From a bacterium (lineage in GTDB: Bacteria; Fidelibacterota; Marinisomatia; Marinisomatales; UBA1611): DNA of 42,693 bases. The notes under the pieces are model-generated. The model ran no database searches and had not been told where the DNA came from. It saw nothing but the letters and a program-made list of their open reading frames with translations. Position numbers and translations under genes: made by a program. The stretch spans positions 1 through 42,693 of the forward strand of contig SGYO01000015.1 in the NCBI GenBank assembly GCA_004321745.1. The letters run 5' to 3'. Shown here in pieces: positions 1-8,107 of this stretch; positions within the stretch are counted from its first letter, which is position 1, and each line of letters opens with the position of its first letter.

Positions 1-67
1 ATCTACTTTTATTTTTTTAATTGTTATGTTTATTGCGTTTAGCATAGTTTAATATTACTACAAATTT

Positions 68-135
68 AATTACGGACAATATTTAGCTTTATGTTCCTCG
101 GGGTGAGCGCTATGGGAGAAATATTGCCCGTAATT
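68..135. repeat. Long inverted repeat, 17-bp arms
   Basis: Bases 68-84 and 119-135 are inverted copies with one mismatch (A76 against C127). In minus-strand RNA that mismatch becomes a G.U pair, so all 17 positions can pair around a 34-nt loop. The right arm ends one base before the stop codon of the minus-strand permease gene, so the hairpin lies at the 3' end of that transcript. No T-run follows the left arm, so it does not look like a textbook intrinsic terminator. It could be an mRNA-stabilising 3' hairpin or a dispersed palindromic element. The pairing is seen directly; the role is inference. Confidence 0.7.
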
Positions 136-1455
136 TTAATTTTTAAATTCTTGAAGATATCCAATATATCTTTCTTTATCTACCTCCTCCCTGTTCCACG
201 TATCTCTAAGTATAAATTCTATTTTTTTGTCAATTGTATTTTGTATGTTTTCCCTGTATCGTCTATACGCATAATAATCAGTCCTTGAGATTTCATTAAT
301 CTTATTTTGAAAATACATTACAGGATTTAAGATCAATGTACTCCTTACATAATCATTTTTTAATTCGCTTTCTTCTTCAATTTTTACAGCAGCTTTTTTA
401 TTTAAAACATTTACTAGCCCTGAAATACTTCTATTTACAATGCCTTTATCAATTATGGTGTCTTGTGCGTAAGTAGAGTTTTTTAACATAGGGAAAGATT
501 CAAGTAATTCTTTTTGTAATGTATCTGTTGACATATCAAAGATTTCATACCTTTGATCTCTAGCTACATCTAGATAGTCAACCATATAATTTGTAGAAAA
601 TTTTATTGATACAATTTGGTGAAATAAACCAGGCATAATGATTGAGAAGACTACCCATACCGAAATCATTTTTATTGCCTGATCAACACTACCTTTACCC
701 AAATAATTAATAAAATAAAAAACAGAAGTCCATAAAAAAACATATAAAAAGATTAAAGCCAATAACCTAAAAAAACTCATTAATTCATTTGTGAGCGCCC
801 CTGATAAAATTGCATATGGTATTAACAAAAAACATATCAGTGTAAACACAATTAAGAAATAATATGAGAATCTTGTAGCCAGCCAAGCCTTTTTAGAGAT
901 ATCATTTAAATAAATTAGCTTATCAAAACCATTATCTTTTTCAAGCCCACCTACGTTAAATAGTAAAATAACGAGCAAAATAGGTGTCAAAAATAATACG
1001 ACAAAACCAAAATCTAGTGTTCCCAAAGCTAATCGTTCAGGGTTGGCAATTTCCTCAGCGAGATCATTATCAAATATAGTACTCCAATTAGTAACCTTTT
1101 TGTAATAGCCATATTGCTCTGCCTGCCCTGTGCTAAAGACAATCATTGCCGATGGATTTTTAAGAGCATAAGATGGCGTATTCCATATCGCCCAATAAGG
1201 AATAGTGGGATCTCTTCTGGGTTTTTCAATTAAGCCTTGCTCAAGCTCATCATACTGTACTAACATTTTATTTTCAAAGTCGGAATTCTTACTTTTAATA
1301 CTTTTTATTTCATTGTCATGTTTTTTAAACAAAACATAGCCTATTTGACAACCATAAATGATTGAAAACGCAAATAATAAAATTGAAATAATTTTATAAG
1401 GAGCGTTGACCAAGTGAAAATATTCAAATTTTAAAATATTTAAATATTTACTCAT
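136..1455 (-). CDS. ABC-2 type transporter permease, DUF3526-like (second permease)
   Basis: This is an integral membrane subunit of an ABC-2 exporter, 439 aa. A first membrane segment lies near residues 22-45. About 100 polar residues follow, presumably extracytoplasmic, as in DUF3526 permeases. Further hydrophobic segments lie near 150-172, 195-215, 222-245 and 265-285, and a long polar C-terminal part contains aromatic- and Arg-rich stretches. The start codon overlaps the stop of the preceding permease by 4 bases (ATGA), so translation is probably coupled. The ATPase is two genes upstream. The ABC-2/DUF3526 family is inferred from topology and pairing. The substrate is unknown; related systems in Bacteroidota are annotated only as exporters. 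Confidence 0.8.
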   Translation of the reverse strand: MSKYLNILKFEYFHLVNAPYKIISILLFAFSIIYGCQIGYVLFKKHDNEIKSIKSKNSDFENKMLVQYDELEQGLIEKPRRDPTIPYWAIWNTPSYALKNPSAMIVFSTGQAEQYGYYKKVTNWSTIFDNDLAEEIANPERLALGTLDFGFVVLFLTPILLVILLFNVGGLEKDNGFDKLIYLNDISKKAWLATRFSYYFLIVFTLICFLLIPYAILSGALTNELMSFFRLLALIFLYVFLWTSVFYFINYLGKGSVDQAIKMISVWVVFSIIMPGLFHQIVSIKFSTNYMVDYLDVARDQRYEIFDMSTDTLQKELLESFPMLKNSTYAQDTIIDKGIVNRSISGLVNVLNKKAAVKIEEESELKNDYVRSTLILNPVMYFQNKINEISRTDYYAYRRYRENIQNTIDKKIEFILRDTWNREEVDKERYIGYLQEFKN

Positions 1456-2855
1456 AATAGGATATCTCTTTTAATTTTATATCTCATTAATGATCCAGCA
1501 AAGATTGCCCATGCAATTAACGCAAGGATATCAAAAAGATAATTCCCAATATGATTTTTTATCAGCATAGTCTGATAATCAAAAGTTTTTACAGATCTGA
1601 AGAACGTATTATCAACAGTCCATCTCCAATCGCCAGTCCTTGACCCACCATGTGCATGTTTATCGTTTAACGTTTTAATTAAATATCTTCTGTAGTTTTC
1701 AGCCTTTTTTAAAAAATCTAGATGATGAATCATATCACTTCCACAAAACCCCATACTTAAATTTTGTAAGGATGAAAAAGGATTTAATAATCCAGATAAT
1801 TGGTATAGCTTTTTTTGTTTTTGATAGATTAAATAATTATTCCCAAAATGCTTGTCCCATACCTGGTTTCCATACTCTTCATCAGCCTGCATAACAATTC
1901 CATCAAAATTAATAGGTAATTGACTGAGGCTATCTATTTTATACTTTATTAAATATTCTTTTTCTAGTTTAGACCGTCTCTCATCTCTAGGGTTATGCCC
2001 GTCAATACCTTTAGAACGATCTTCTTTCATTTGAGCAATGAAATTTTGCCGGCTTGGTAAAGGATGAACCTTTTCAACAGTATTACCCCAAATTTTAGGT
2101 AGGAATATTGTCCAAACTATCCAAGTTGCTAAGAGTAATGATATTGCTGAAGTATTATTTATAAAACTGACAGAGATAAAAGTGGATAAAAACACCACAA
2201 TTAAGTAATACAGCCCATAGGATATGAAAGTAAGCCCTAACCTTAATCCAGCATCCAAACCTAAAGAGCCAAATAATGATTGTAAAAGAACTGAGAACAT
2301 GATAAGCATTAATCCATAAAGCCAAATACTAATAGATTTAGATAAAACTAATTTCTCTGGAGATACTCCTTGCAGAGCTATAAGCTTCATTCTTCCAGTT
2401 TCTTTATCATTAGTTATAGAGCCAAAAGATAAAAAAATAAGAAATAAAGGCACTACATACTGTAGGATTATAGAAGGTTTAAGCTTACCAAATTTTGAAA
2501 TTGTAATTGCCTGTGATGCTTCTGAATGCACAATCTCATTTTGGACATGGCCCTCAAGTTTTAAGACATTACCTGTTATAGAACTGACCCCATCATCTAA
2601 GCTGTTTAAAATACTTACTGGTTTAAAAACATAAACACCATAGTGAGCTGCCCTATGTGGGTTCATCGGCTCCAAATTATCCCACTGCGACCTAATATGC
2701 TTCTCAGCAGCAGCTTGAGCTTTGCTTTGGTTTTCACTTTGTACATTGCTCATCCAGGCTAAAGATATAATACTCAGGATGAATATTAATGAGACGTAAA
2801 CGATAGAACGATTACGAACTAGTATTTTCCACTCATTAAGAATTATAACAATCAT
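1452..2855 (-). CDS. ABC-2 type transporter permease, DUF3526-like (first permease)
   Basis: This is the partner permease, 467 aa. The first membrane segment is near residues 15-35, followed by a polar loop of about 100 residues. Hydrophobic segments follow near 128-150, 170-195, 205-230 and 238-258, then a second large polar region (about 260-435), and a last membrane helix near 440-460. The central stretch with TNDKETGRMKL after the second membrane segment is typical of ABC-2 permeases related to Cu-processing and gliding-type exporters. It starts 9 bases after the ATPase stop and overlaps the next permease by 4 bases. Two different permeases with one ATPase suggest a heterodimeric channel. 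Confidence 0.82.
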   Translation of the reverse strand: MIVIILNEWKILVRNRSIVYVSLIFILSIISLAWMSNVQSENQSKAQAAAEKHIRSQWDNLEPMNPHRAAHYGVYVFKPVSILNSLDDGVSSITGNVLKLEGHVQNEIVHSEASQAITISKFGKLKPSIILQYVVPLFLIFLSFGSITNDKETGRMKLIALQGVSPEKLVLSKSISIWLYGLMLIMFSVLLQSLFGSLGLDAGLRLGLTFISYGLYYLIVVFLSTFISVSFINNTSAISLLLATWIVWTIFLPKIWGNTVEKVHPLPSRQNFIAQMKEDRSKGIDGHNPRDERRSKLEKEYLIKYKIDSLSQLPINFDGIVMQADEEYGNQVWDKHFGNNYLIYQKQKKLYQLSGLLNPFSSLQNLSMGFCGSDMIHHLDFLKKAENYRRYLIKTLNDKHAHGGSRTGDWRWTVDNTFFRSVKTFDYQTMLIKNHIGNYLFDILALIAWAIFAGSLMRYKIKRDILL

Positions 2856-2864
2856 TGATATAAA

Positions 2865-3569
2865 TTAGCCTCTCATATAATCAATATATATTTTCTCAAG
2901 CTCATTTGTTGTGACTTTGGATGTGTCCATTTGATCAATTAAACTTCCATTTTTAAGAATTCCTATGCGGTCACAAGTCTCACGTACTCTGAAGATATCA
3001 TGAGATGCCATCAAAACGGTGGTACCTTTTTTTGCAAGAGACTTTAAAGTGGAAGAGAGTTCGGTGCTAGCTAATGGATCTAATCCGCTAGCAGGTTCAT
3101 CTAAAAGTAAAACCTTAGCTTTTTTTGCAAATGCAATAGCAATACCAACTTTTTGCCTCATCCCTTTTGAATAAGAACCTACCTTTTTATTAATGACATC
3201 TGAATATAATCCACATCCATTTAGTATTTTGGATAGAGCCTCATCATTGTAGTCTTCCCCTACTATTTTACAAAAATAATTTAAGTTTTCAAGCCCTGTT
3301 AGATAAGGGTATAAATTTACATTTTCAGATATGTAACCAATTTTTTTTCTAGCACTATCTACATTTGTAGTAACGTTTATACCATCTATAAATGCCTCTC
3401 CTTTATCTGGCGCTAAAAAGCCAAGTAAGATATTTATCGTTGTGGATTTCCCTGCACCATTTGATCCCAAGAGGCCATAAATTTCACCCTCCTTAATATC
3501 GATAGACAAATCTTTGACAGCCTCAAATCTGCCAAATCTTTTTGTAATATTTTTTATACTAATAATCAT
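2865..3569 (-). CDS. ABC transporter ATP-binding protein
   Basis: This is the nucleotide-binding subunit that powers the two DUF3526 permeases downstream. Visible motifs in order are Walker A GSNGAGKST near residue 38, the signature SYSKGMRQK, Walker B VLLLDEPASGLD, and the switch His in ASHD. A length near 235 aa is normal for an ABC-2 exporter ATPase. An upstream in-frame TTG at 3575 also opens the frame, but the AAGGG ribosome-binding sequence lies 9 bases before the ATG at 3569 and only 3 before the TTG, so I choose ATG. The S9 peptidase gene ends about 32 bases upstream, so the four genes are probably one transcript. Confidence 0.92.
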   Translation of the reverse strand: MIISIKNITKRFGRFEAVKDLSIDIKEGEIYGLLGSNGAGKSTTINILLGFLAPDKGEAFIDGINVTTNVDSARKKIGYISENVNLYPYLTGLENLNYFCKIVGEDYNDEALSKILNGCGLYSDVINKKVGSYSKGMRQKVGIAIAFAKKAKVLLLDEPASGLDPLASTELSSTLKSLAKKGTTVLMASHDIFRVRETCDRIGILKNGSLIDQMDTSKVTTNELEKIYIDYMRG

Positions 3570-3601
3570 CTGCAAGTACCCTTATACTGAAGTTGAGGAG
3601 A

Positions 3602-5464
3602 TTAAAAATTTTCAATACCAATGTGCTTTGTCAAAAACTTTTCCATTTCCCTATAAAAATCAAACTTATTTTCTTCATTACTAAAACCATGTCCCTCATC
3701 TTCTTTCAACATATAGGGGACGTCTACACCTCTAGATCTAAGTGCCTCCACAATTTGATCTGATTCAGCTTGTTTTACTCGGGGATCATTAGCTCCTTGA
3801 GCGACAAATAAAGGAACTTTTATACTATCTACATGAAAAATTGGAGATGCTGCTATTAATAAATCTTTTTCAGTTTCTGGATTGCCTATCATTTCATACA
3901 TCATTTGCCTACCTAATTCCCAATAAGGAGGCAGTGTCTCCAACAGAGTAAATATATTTGAGACTCCGACATAGTCAACTCCACAAGCATATAAGTCTGG
4001 AGTAAAAGTTAAGCCTGCTAATGTTGCATATCCTCCATAAGAAGCACCATATATTGCAATTCGATCAGGATCTGCTATCCCCTCATCTATGAGCCACATT
4101 ACTCCATCTGTAATATCATCTTGCATTGACTTCCCCCACTCTTTGAAACTAGACTCCCAAAATTTTCTGCCGTACCCTGTACTTCCTCTGAAATTCATCT
4201 GAAAAACTGCAAATCCTCTATTAGCTAAAAATTGTATCTCAGGATTATAACCCCATGAGTCTCTTGCCCATGGGCCGCCATGAGGATTAACTACTATTGG
4301 CAGGTTTTTACCATTACTACCTTTAGGGATTGTAAGGTAACCATTAATTGTTAATCCATCTTTTGAAGTGTAAGCAATTGGGACCATTTCAGCCATATGA
4401 TCTTCATTTAACCAAGGGCTAACCTTTCCAAGGCTAGTAAGTTTATTAGTTTCAGTATCATAAAAATAATATTCCCCCCTAGATTTATCGCTATAAGCAA
4501 CCACAATTGCTTTAGTCTCATCTTTCGAGAAACTAGTTATACCCACCTCGTAACCTGGCAACTGATATTCTAATTTAATTTGGATATCGCCTCTCCAATC
4601 ATCAAAAAATACTCTTTTTGTTTTGGCGCGATTATAACTAACTCCTGTTAAAACCTTTCTTTTCCTTGAAAACATTAAATTTGAAACATCTACTTTCTCA
4701 TCTTCAAAAATCAATTCCTTTTCTTGAACTTTATCAATATTAAATTCATATATAGCGGTCTTATCTCTTCCCCTGTTGGAAGCAACATATATATTATTGT
4801 TATCAAAAGTAAAAAATAAAGGTGACACACGCACCTTAAAATCGTTCGTCAATATCCTTTTAAACTCATCAGATTCAGAATTTCTGTACAGCAAACTTGT
4901 ATTTACTCCATCGCTTGTTATTGCAATCCTCAATTTCCCATCATGGTCCGTCATCCATCCTGATATATTACCAGGGTTCTCTGCAATCATAGTCATAGCA
5001 CCAGTATTAACATTCACTCTGTAAGGATCAAAAATTTGTTCATTACGTTTATTTAAACCAAGAATTACGTGTTCATGATCTTCCTCTAGATCATCTATTA
5101 TATTAGTTTTAACATTATCGAAAGGGGTAAGGTCAATATCATTTGAACCATCAATGTTAACTGCAAAAAAATGCATATTTTCATCTCCTCCATCATCTTT
5201 TACATATCCGATCCTTTCATTATTAAGCCATAAGAAACCATAAATACTTCGTTTTTTAGATGAGGTTAATCTTTTTTCAACATTGGTTTCAATATTAAGG
5301 ACATGGACGTTCATCCTTTTTTCCCAAGGCTTCATGTATGCAACATAGTTTCCATCTGGAGAAATTTGAAAAGATGACTTTTCAGGATTCTTGAAAAAAT
5401 CTTCCATTGGAATTAAAGGTACTTTCTTATTCATTTGATTACATCCTATGAAAATAATTAACAA
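3602..5464 (-). CDS. S9 family prolyl oligopeptidase-like serine peptidase, probable lipoprotein
   Basis: This is a peptidase of the dipeptidyl/acylaminoacyl-peptidase S9 type, about 620 aa, with an N-terminal beta-propeller (about residues 30-360) and a C-terminal alpha/beta hydrolase domain. The nucleophile Ser475 sits in GASYGGY, and the triad is completed by Asp560 (ANDPRV) and His592 (EGHGF). The frame opens with a TTG giving MLIIFIGCNQ, too short for a signal peptide although it ends in a lipobox. An ATG at 5487 followed by six As is one base out of frame. With seven As it would read MKKINLFCLLIIFIGC, a textbook lipoprotein signal. An in-frame ATG at 5434 would give a cytoplasmic form. 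It heads the ABC exporter unit. Family and catalytic residues are clear; export depends on the A-run. Confidence 0.9.
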   Translation of the reverse strand: MLIIFIGCNQMNKKVPLIPMEDFFKNPEKSSFQISPDGNYVAYMKPWEKRMNVHVLNIETNVEKRLTSSKKRSIYGFLWLNNERIGYVKDDGGDENMHFFAVNIDGSNDIDLTPFDNVKTNIIDDLEEDHEHVILGLNKRNEQIFDPYRVNVNTGAMTMIAENPGNISGWMTDHDGKLRIAITSDGVNTSLLYRNSESDEFKRILTNDFKVRVSPLFFTFDNNNIYVASNRGRDKTAIYEFNIDKVQEKELIFEDEKVDVSNLMFSRKRKVLTGVSYNRAKTKRVFFDDWRGDIQIKLEYQLPGYEVGITSFSKDETKAIVVAYSDKSRGEYYFYDTETNKLTSLGKVSPWLNEDHMAEMVPIAYTSKDGLTINGYLTIPKGSNGKNLPIVVNPHGGPWARDSWGYNPEIQFLANRGFAVFQMNFRGSTGYGRKFWESSFKEWGKSMQDDITDGVMWLIDEGIADPDRIAIYGASYGGYATLAGLTFTPDLYACGVDYVGVSNIFTLLETLPPYWELGRQMMYEMIGNPETEKDLLIAASPIFHVDSIKVPLFVAQGANDPRVKQAESDQIVEALRSRGVDVPYMLKEDEGHGFSNEENKFDFYREMEKFLTKHIGIENF

Positions 5465-5674
5465 ACAAAATAAATTTATTTTTTCATTTTATTTTTATAT
5501 TGAATCTTATCATGAATTTTGATAGACTGAAAATCTATAAAAAATCAGTTTAATTATAAATTATATAAAGCAATAGAGATGGTAAAATAGTTTTAAATAT
5601 CATACTAATGCAACCAGATTGCAATAAGCTTAATAATGCCAGTTACTTATATCATGTTGAAGTTATATAAAAAT

Positions 5675-5770
5675 TTATACTGTGTTTTTAGTGAGAGATT
5701 TTTTTAGAACTGGGCACTTTTTGCACCACTTTCCTTTTTTTTTATATTTCTTACAGCATTTAGTTTTCAT
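5675..5770 (-). CDS. Cys/Lys-rich microprotein (31 aa), putative iron-regulated
   Basis: This short frame runs from ATG at 5770 to TAA at 5675. Thirteen of 31 residues are Lys and four are Cys, arranged as CC at positions 5-6 and CKKCP at 16-20, with KY and GKW between them. Such a CC-x9-CxxCP layout could bind a metal or an iron-sulfur cluster. A Fur-box-like palindrome lies 23-45 bases upstream of the start, which supports a real, iron-responsive gene. The surrounding DNA is otherwise T-rich and non-coding, and the opposite-strand frame here shows no protein character. I see no clear Shine-Dalgarno sequence. I have an impression of similar small Cys/Lys proteins in marine bacteria but cannot name a family. 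Function is unknown. Confidence 0.6.
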   Translation of the reverse strand: MKTKCCKKYKKKGKWCKKCPVLKKSLTKNTV

Positions 5771-5792
5771 ATATGGAAATCTAACTACATTG

Positions 5793-5815
5793 TTATTGAG
5801 AATCAATATCAATAA
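5793..5815 (-). promoter_or_regulatory. Fur-box-like operator
   Basis: A 23-base imperfect palindrome has perfect 7-base outer arms (TTATTGA / TCAATAA) and a nested ATTGA-TTC-TCAAT core. Read on the minus strand, the 19 bases beginning GATATTGATTC match the classical Fur consensus GATAATGATAATCATTATC at 14 positions by my hand count. It lies just upstream of the Cys/Lys-rich microprotein and downstream of the terminator of the 108-aa gene, so it most probably controls only the microprotein. The sequence match is direct; Fur binding is inference. Confidence 0.6.
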
Positions 5816-5830
5816 AGTAATTCAGGAAAC

Positions 5831-5853
5831 AAAAAACCCCACACATAGCGGGG
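5831..5853 (-). terminator. Intrinsic terminator of the 108-aa gene
   Basis: On the minus strand CCCCGC and GTGGGG form a 6-bp stem (one G.U pair) around a 5-nt loop, followed directly by six Ts and then GTTT. It lies about 30 bases after the stop of the gene at 5884-6210 and insulates it from the Fur-box promoter next to it. Confidence 0.75.
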
Positions 5854-5883
5854 CTCATATGAAGAATAACTGAAATGCTATAT

Positions 5884-6210
5884 TTAAGTTTTGACTAATC
5901 CTATTTTACATAATTCTTTCATACATTGATCAAATACTTTTTTAGCTTCTTTGGGCGTAAATCCAGTCATAGCATCATCTAATTTTTTTGAAACTTTAAG
6001 TTTAACATCTAGCATTGCGTCGCTTTCATCATCTTGAAGTTTATAATCTTTGACTTGGCTAATAGACGTATCACCTTTACCAAACTTACCTTTGGAAATT
6101 TCCTTTTCAAGCTTTAGTGTTTTATAGATGTAAAAATCATACTTTTTCCCATTCGTAATCGTCTTTCTCTTCGTCAAATTTATATCATCATATATACTGT
6201 CATCACTCAT
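5884..6210 (-). CDS. Hypothetical protein, 108 aa
   Basis: I do not recognise this protein. It is soluble, with no signal peptide or membrane segment. It is rich in Lys and Asp, with an N-terminal half of predicted beta character (around KKYDFYIYKTLKLEKEI) and a helical C-terminal half (PKEAKKVFDQCMKEL). The start has an AAAGGTAA sequence 13 bases upstream, and a convincing intrinsic terminator follows the stop, so it appears to be a stand-alone transcription unit. It is divergent from the LOG-family gene, sharing a 217-base A+T-rich intergenic region. The ordered codon use and terminator support a real gene; function is unknown. Confidence 0.7.
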   Translation of the reverse strand: MSDDSIYDDINLTKRKTITNGKKYDFYIYKTLKLEKEISKGKFGKGDTSISQVKDYKLQDDESDAMLDVKLKVSKKLDDAMTGFTPKEAKKVFDQCMKELCKIGLVKT

Positions 6211-6427
6211 AATATTATAATTACCTTTTATTTTTTATATTATTTAATTATTCCAATCTATGGTCAAAGAGTATATTAATCCACAAAGAAAATTAAAATT
6301 TACTAAATTTTTAATCACTTACAATAATTATACCTGCAATTTAAAATTTATAATTTGACAACTTTTCATTGAAGTTCACTAAATTAATATTGCTAAACCA
6401 AATCCGGTCAACAAAGGATGAAATATT

Positions 6428-7099
6428 TTGCAAATTAAAGACGAACATATCAGAAAATTTTTATCAAAGAAAATAGGACAATTAAATAATATAGTTGCAG
6501 GTCTGGATTCTCTAGTTACAGAAATTGGTAGTGATTATTACCGGGTAAGCATTTTCGGATCAGCAAGAATTAAAAAAAATACAAATGAATACAATCAAGT
6601 TTATGAATTAGCAAAAAAACTAGCTCAAAATAAAGCAGATATTGTGACAGGTGGAGGACCTGGACTGATGGAAGCAGCAAATATAGGTGCTAAAGATGGA
6701 AGTCTAGATTCAAAATCTTTTGGATTACACATAGACTTACCATTTGAAACAGCACCTAATGAGCACCTTGATGTAACCTTTCATCATAAAAAATTCTCAT
6801 CTAGACTAGATGAATTCATGAGAATAAGTCATGCAGTAATAGTTACACCAGGTGGAATTGGTACAATATTAGAGTTACTATATACATGGCAATTGATCCA
6901 AGTTGACCACATTACGCCTAGGCCTATAATTCTTTTGGGAGACATGTGGGACGGTCTTGTCGATTGGATGAAAGCAGAACCTTTGGAACGTGACCTAATT
7001 AATAAATCTGATTTTGACAACATTGAAACTGTCCAAAACATAAATGATGTCATTAATATTCTACAACCTCACATAGAAAAATTTTATAATTCTAAGTAA
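6428..7099 (+). CDS. LOG family protein (TIGR00730-like, nucleoside 5'-monophosphate phosphoribohydrolase fold)
   Basis: This is a Rossmann-fold protein of the LOG/'lysine decarboxylase-like' family, some members of which release the base from nucleoside 5'-monophosphates, as in cytokinin activation. Visible hallmarks are GSAR in the first strand-loop, TGGGPGLMEAANIGA (about residues 75-90), and the family motif PGGIGTILEL (about 140-150), which holds the catalytic Glu. The length of 223 aa is typical. The frame starts with TTG at 6428, with AAAGGA 7-8 bases before it. An ATG at 6418 is out of frame and stops after six codons. No neighbour suggests the substrate. The family is certain; the physiological reaction is not. 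Confidence 0.9.
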   Translation: MQIKDEHIRKFLSKKIGQLNNIVAGLDSLVTEIGSDYYRVSIFGSARIKKNTNEYNQVYELAKKLAQNKADIVTGGGPGLMEAANIGAKDGSLDSKSFGLHIDLPFETAPNEHLDVTFHHKKFSSRLDEFMRISHAVIVTPGGIGTILELLYTWQLIQVDHITPRPIILLGDMWDGLVDWMKAEPLERDLINKSDFDNIETVQNINDVINILQPHIEKFYNSK

Positions 7100-7248
7100 A
7101 AGAATAATCAAAATATGTTCATCGCTTTTAAAAATTATAAATAATTAATTAATTTACTTCACTTTTTAAAAATAAAAGTATAATATTCTTTATATTATAA
7201 TAATATATATCGTATTTTTTAAATTAATTAAAATAAAAGGTTGAAATA

Positions 7249-7887
7249 ATGAAAAGTATAATAATATTTCCCAGTCTATTATTTTGCATCACAATTGCTC
7301 AAGATGTAGAGGTTGAAAAATCCTCTCCATGGGCTGTCTCCTGCGATGTAGCTAGTAGATATGTTTGGAGGGGGACAGATTTTGGTAATAGTCCTTCTAT
7401 TCAGCCCGGTATCTCATATACATCAGGTTCTCTAACACTTGGCGCATGGAGCGCATGGCAATTTAGCGGATTGGCAAGCGAGAATGATCTGTATGCATCT
7501 TATGCACTTGGAGATTATTCAGTCACACTAACTGATTACTATTTTCCTGGCACAGATTTTAATGAAACAGATGCGGAGACAGGTTCACATAACATAGAAT
7601 TATCATTAGGCGGCGCATTTTCTGGAATAGAATTTACGACGGCAATGTTCCTAGTTGAACCAGGATTTTATGGCGCTTTTGAAGAAGATGAAATTCCAAT
7701 GTCTAAATATATTTCGCTATCCTATGGTCCATTTATTTTAGAGCTTGGAGATGGTGGATATACTAGCGATGGTGAATTTAATGCTGTAGGTATTGGAGTT
7801 ACTGCATCAAATGACAAATACTCATGCACTTGGACTCTTAATCCAGATTCAGGGCAAGCCTATTTAATTGCAACAATAGGATTATAA
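7249..7887 (+). CDS. Outer-membrane beta-barrel protein, TIGR02001/Gcw_chp-like
   Basis: A signal peptide (about residues 1-17, ending ITIA before QD) precedes a short beta-barrel-like protein. Its start, with VSCDVASRYVWRGTDFG followed by PSIQPGISY, resembles the 'S-D-V-S-x-Y-V-F/W-R-G' opening of TIGR02001 (Gcw_chp) outer-membrane proteins. Alternating hydrophobic/polar strands rich in Gly, Tyr and Ser continue to the C-terminus, which ends in a strand (AYLIATIGL) as expected for a barrel. An AAAGG sequence lies 10 bases before the ATG. The gene stands alone between the LOG gene and gltB and is followed by an inverted repeat that may end the transcript. Ligand or transport role is unknown. 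Confidence 0.75.
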   Translation: MKSIIIFPSLLFCITIAQDVEVEKSSPWAVSCDVASRYVWRGTDFGNSPSIQPGISYTSGSLTLGAWSAWQFSGLASENDLYASYALGDYSVTLTDYYFPGTDFNETDAETGSHNIELSLGGAFSGIEFTTAMFLVEPGFYGAFEEDEIPMSKYISLSYGPFILELGDGGYTSDGEFNAVGIGVTASNDKYSCTWTLNPDSGQAYLIATIGL

Positions 7888-7909
7888 GCTACATTCCATT
7901 TTTCACATA

Positions 7910-7967
7910 ATACCACTGATAGCTTTAATTATCGTTCTAAGTTGATATAGGGAAGTGTCAGTGGTAT
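7910..7967. repeat. Inverted repeat, possible 3' hairpin
   Basis: ATACCACTGA at 7910-7919 and TCAGTGGTAT at 7958-7967 are perfect 10-bp inverted copies separated by 38 bases. The element lies 23 bases after the outer-membrane protein gene and 140 bases before gltB. The sequence after it (ATAATTTATTT) is only moderately T-rich, so it may be a weak terminator, a stabilising hairpin or a structured leader for gltB. Confidence 0.5.
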
Positions 7968-8107
7968 ATAATTTATTTCTAATTCCTTATTCATATTTTT
8001 ACTAAAAATATTTAAGTTGCAGGCTAGATTTTTTTAATTATTAACAATTTTGTTTTTAATTACTTTAAAAAAGTTGAATTAAGCCAAATTCGCAACTGAG
8101 TATTTAT

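Noticed and set aside
91-288. 65-codon plus-strand frame at the left end
   Set aside because: It is mostly antisense to the permease gene and crosses the inverted repeat; the product is A+T-driven Ile/Phe/Tyr sequence.
5682-5873. 63-codon plus-strand frame
   Set aside because: It is antisense to the Cys/Lys-rich microprotein and runs through its Fur-like site and the neighbouring terminator; the product is a low-complexity Phe/Leu-rich sequence from poly-T.
6418-6440. ATG upstream of the LOG gene with a possible frameshift in TTTT
   Set aside because: Removing one T would join the ATG to the gene, but TTG 6428 has a well-spaced AAAGGA, so no frameshift is needed.
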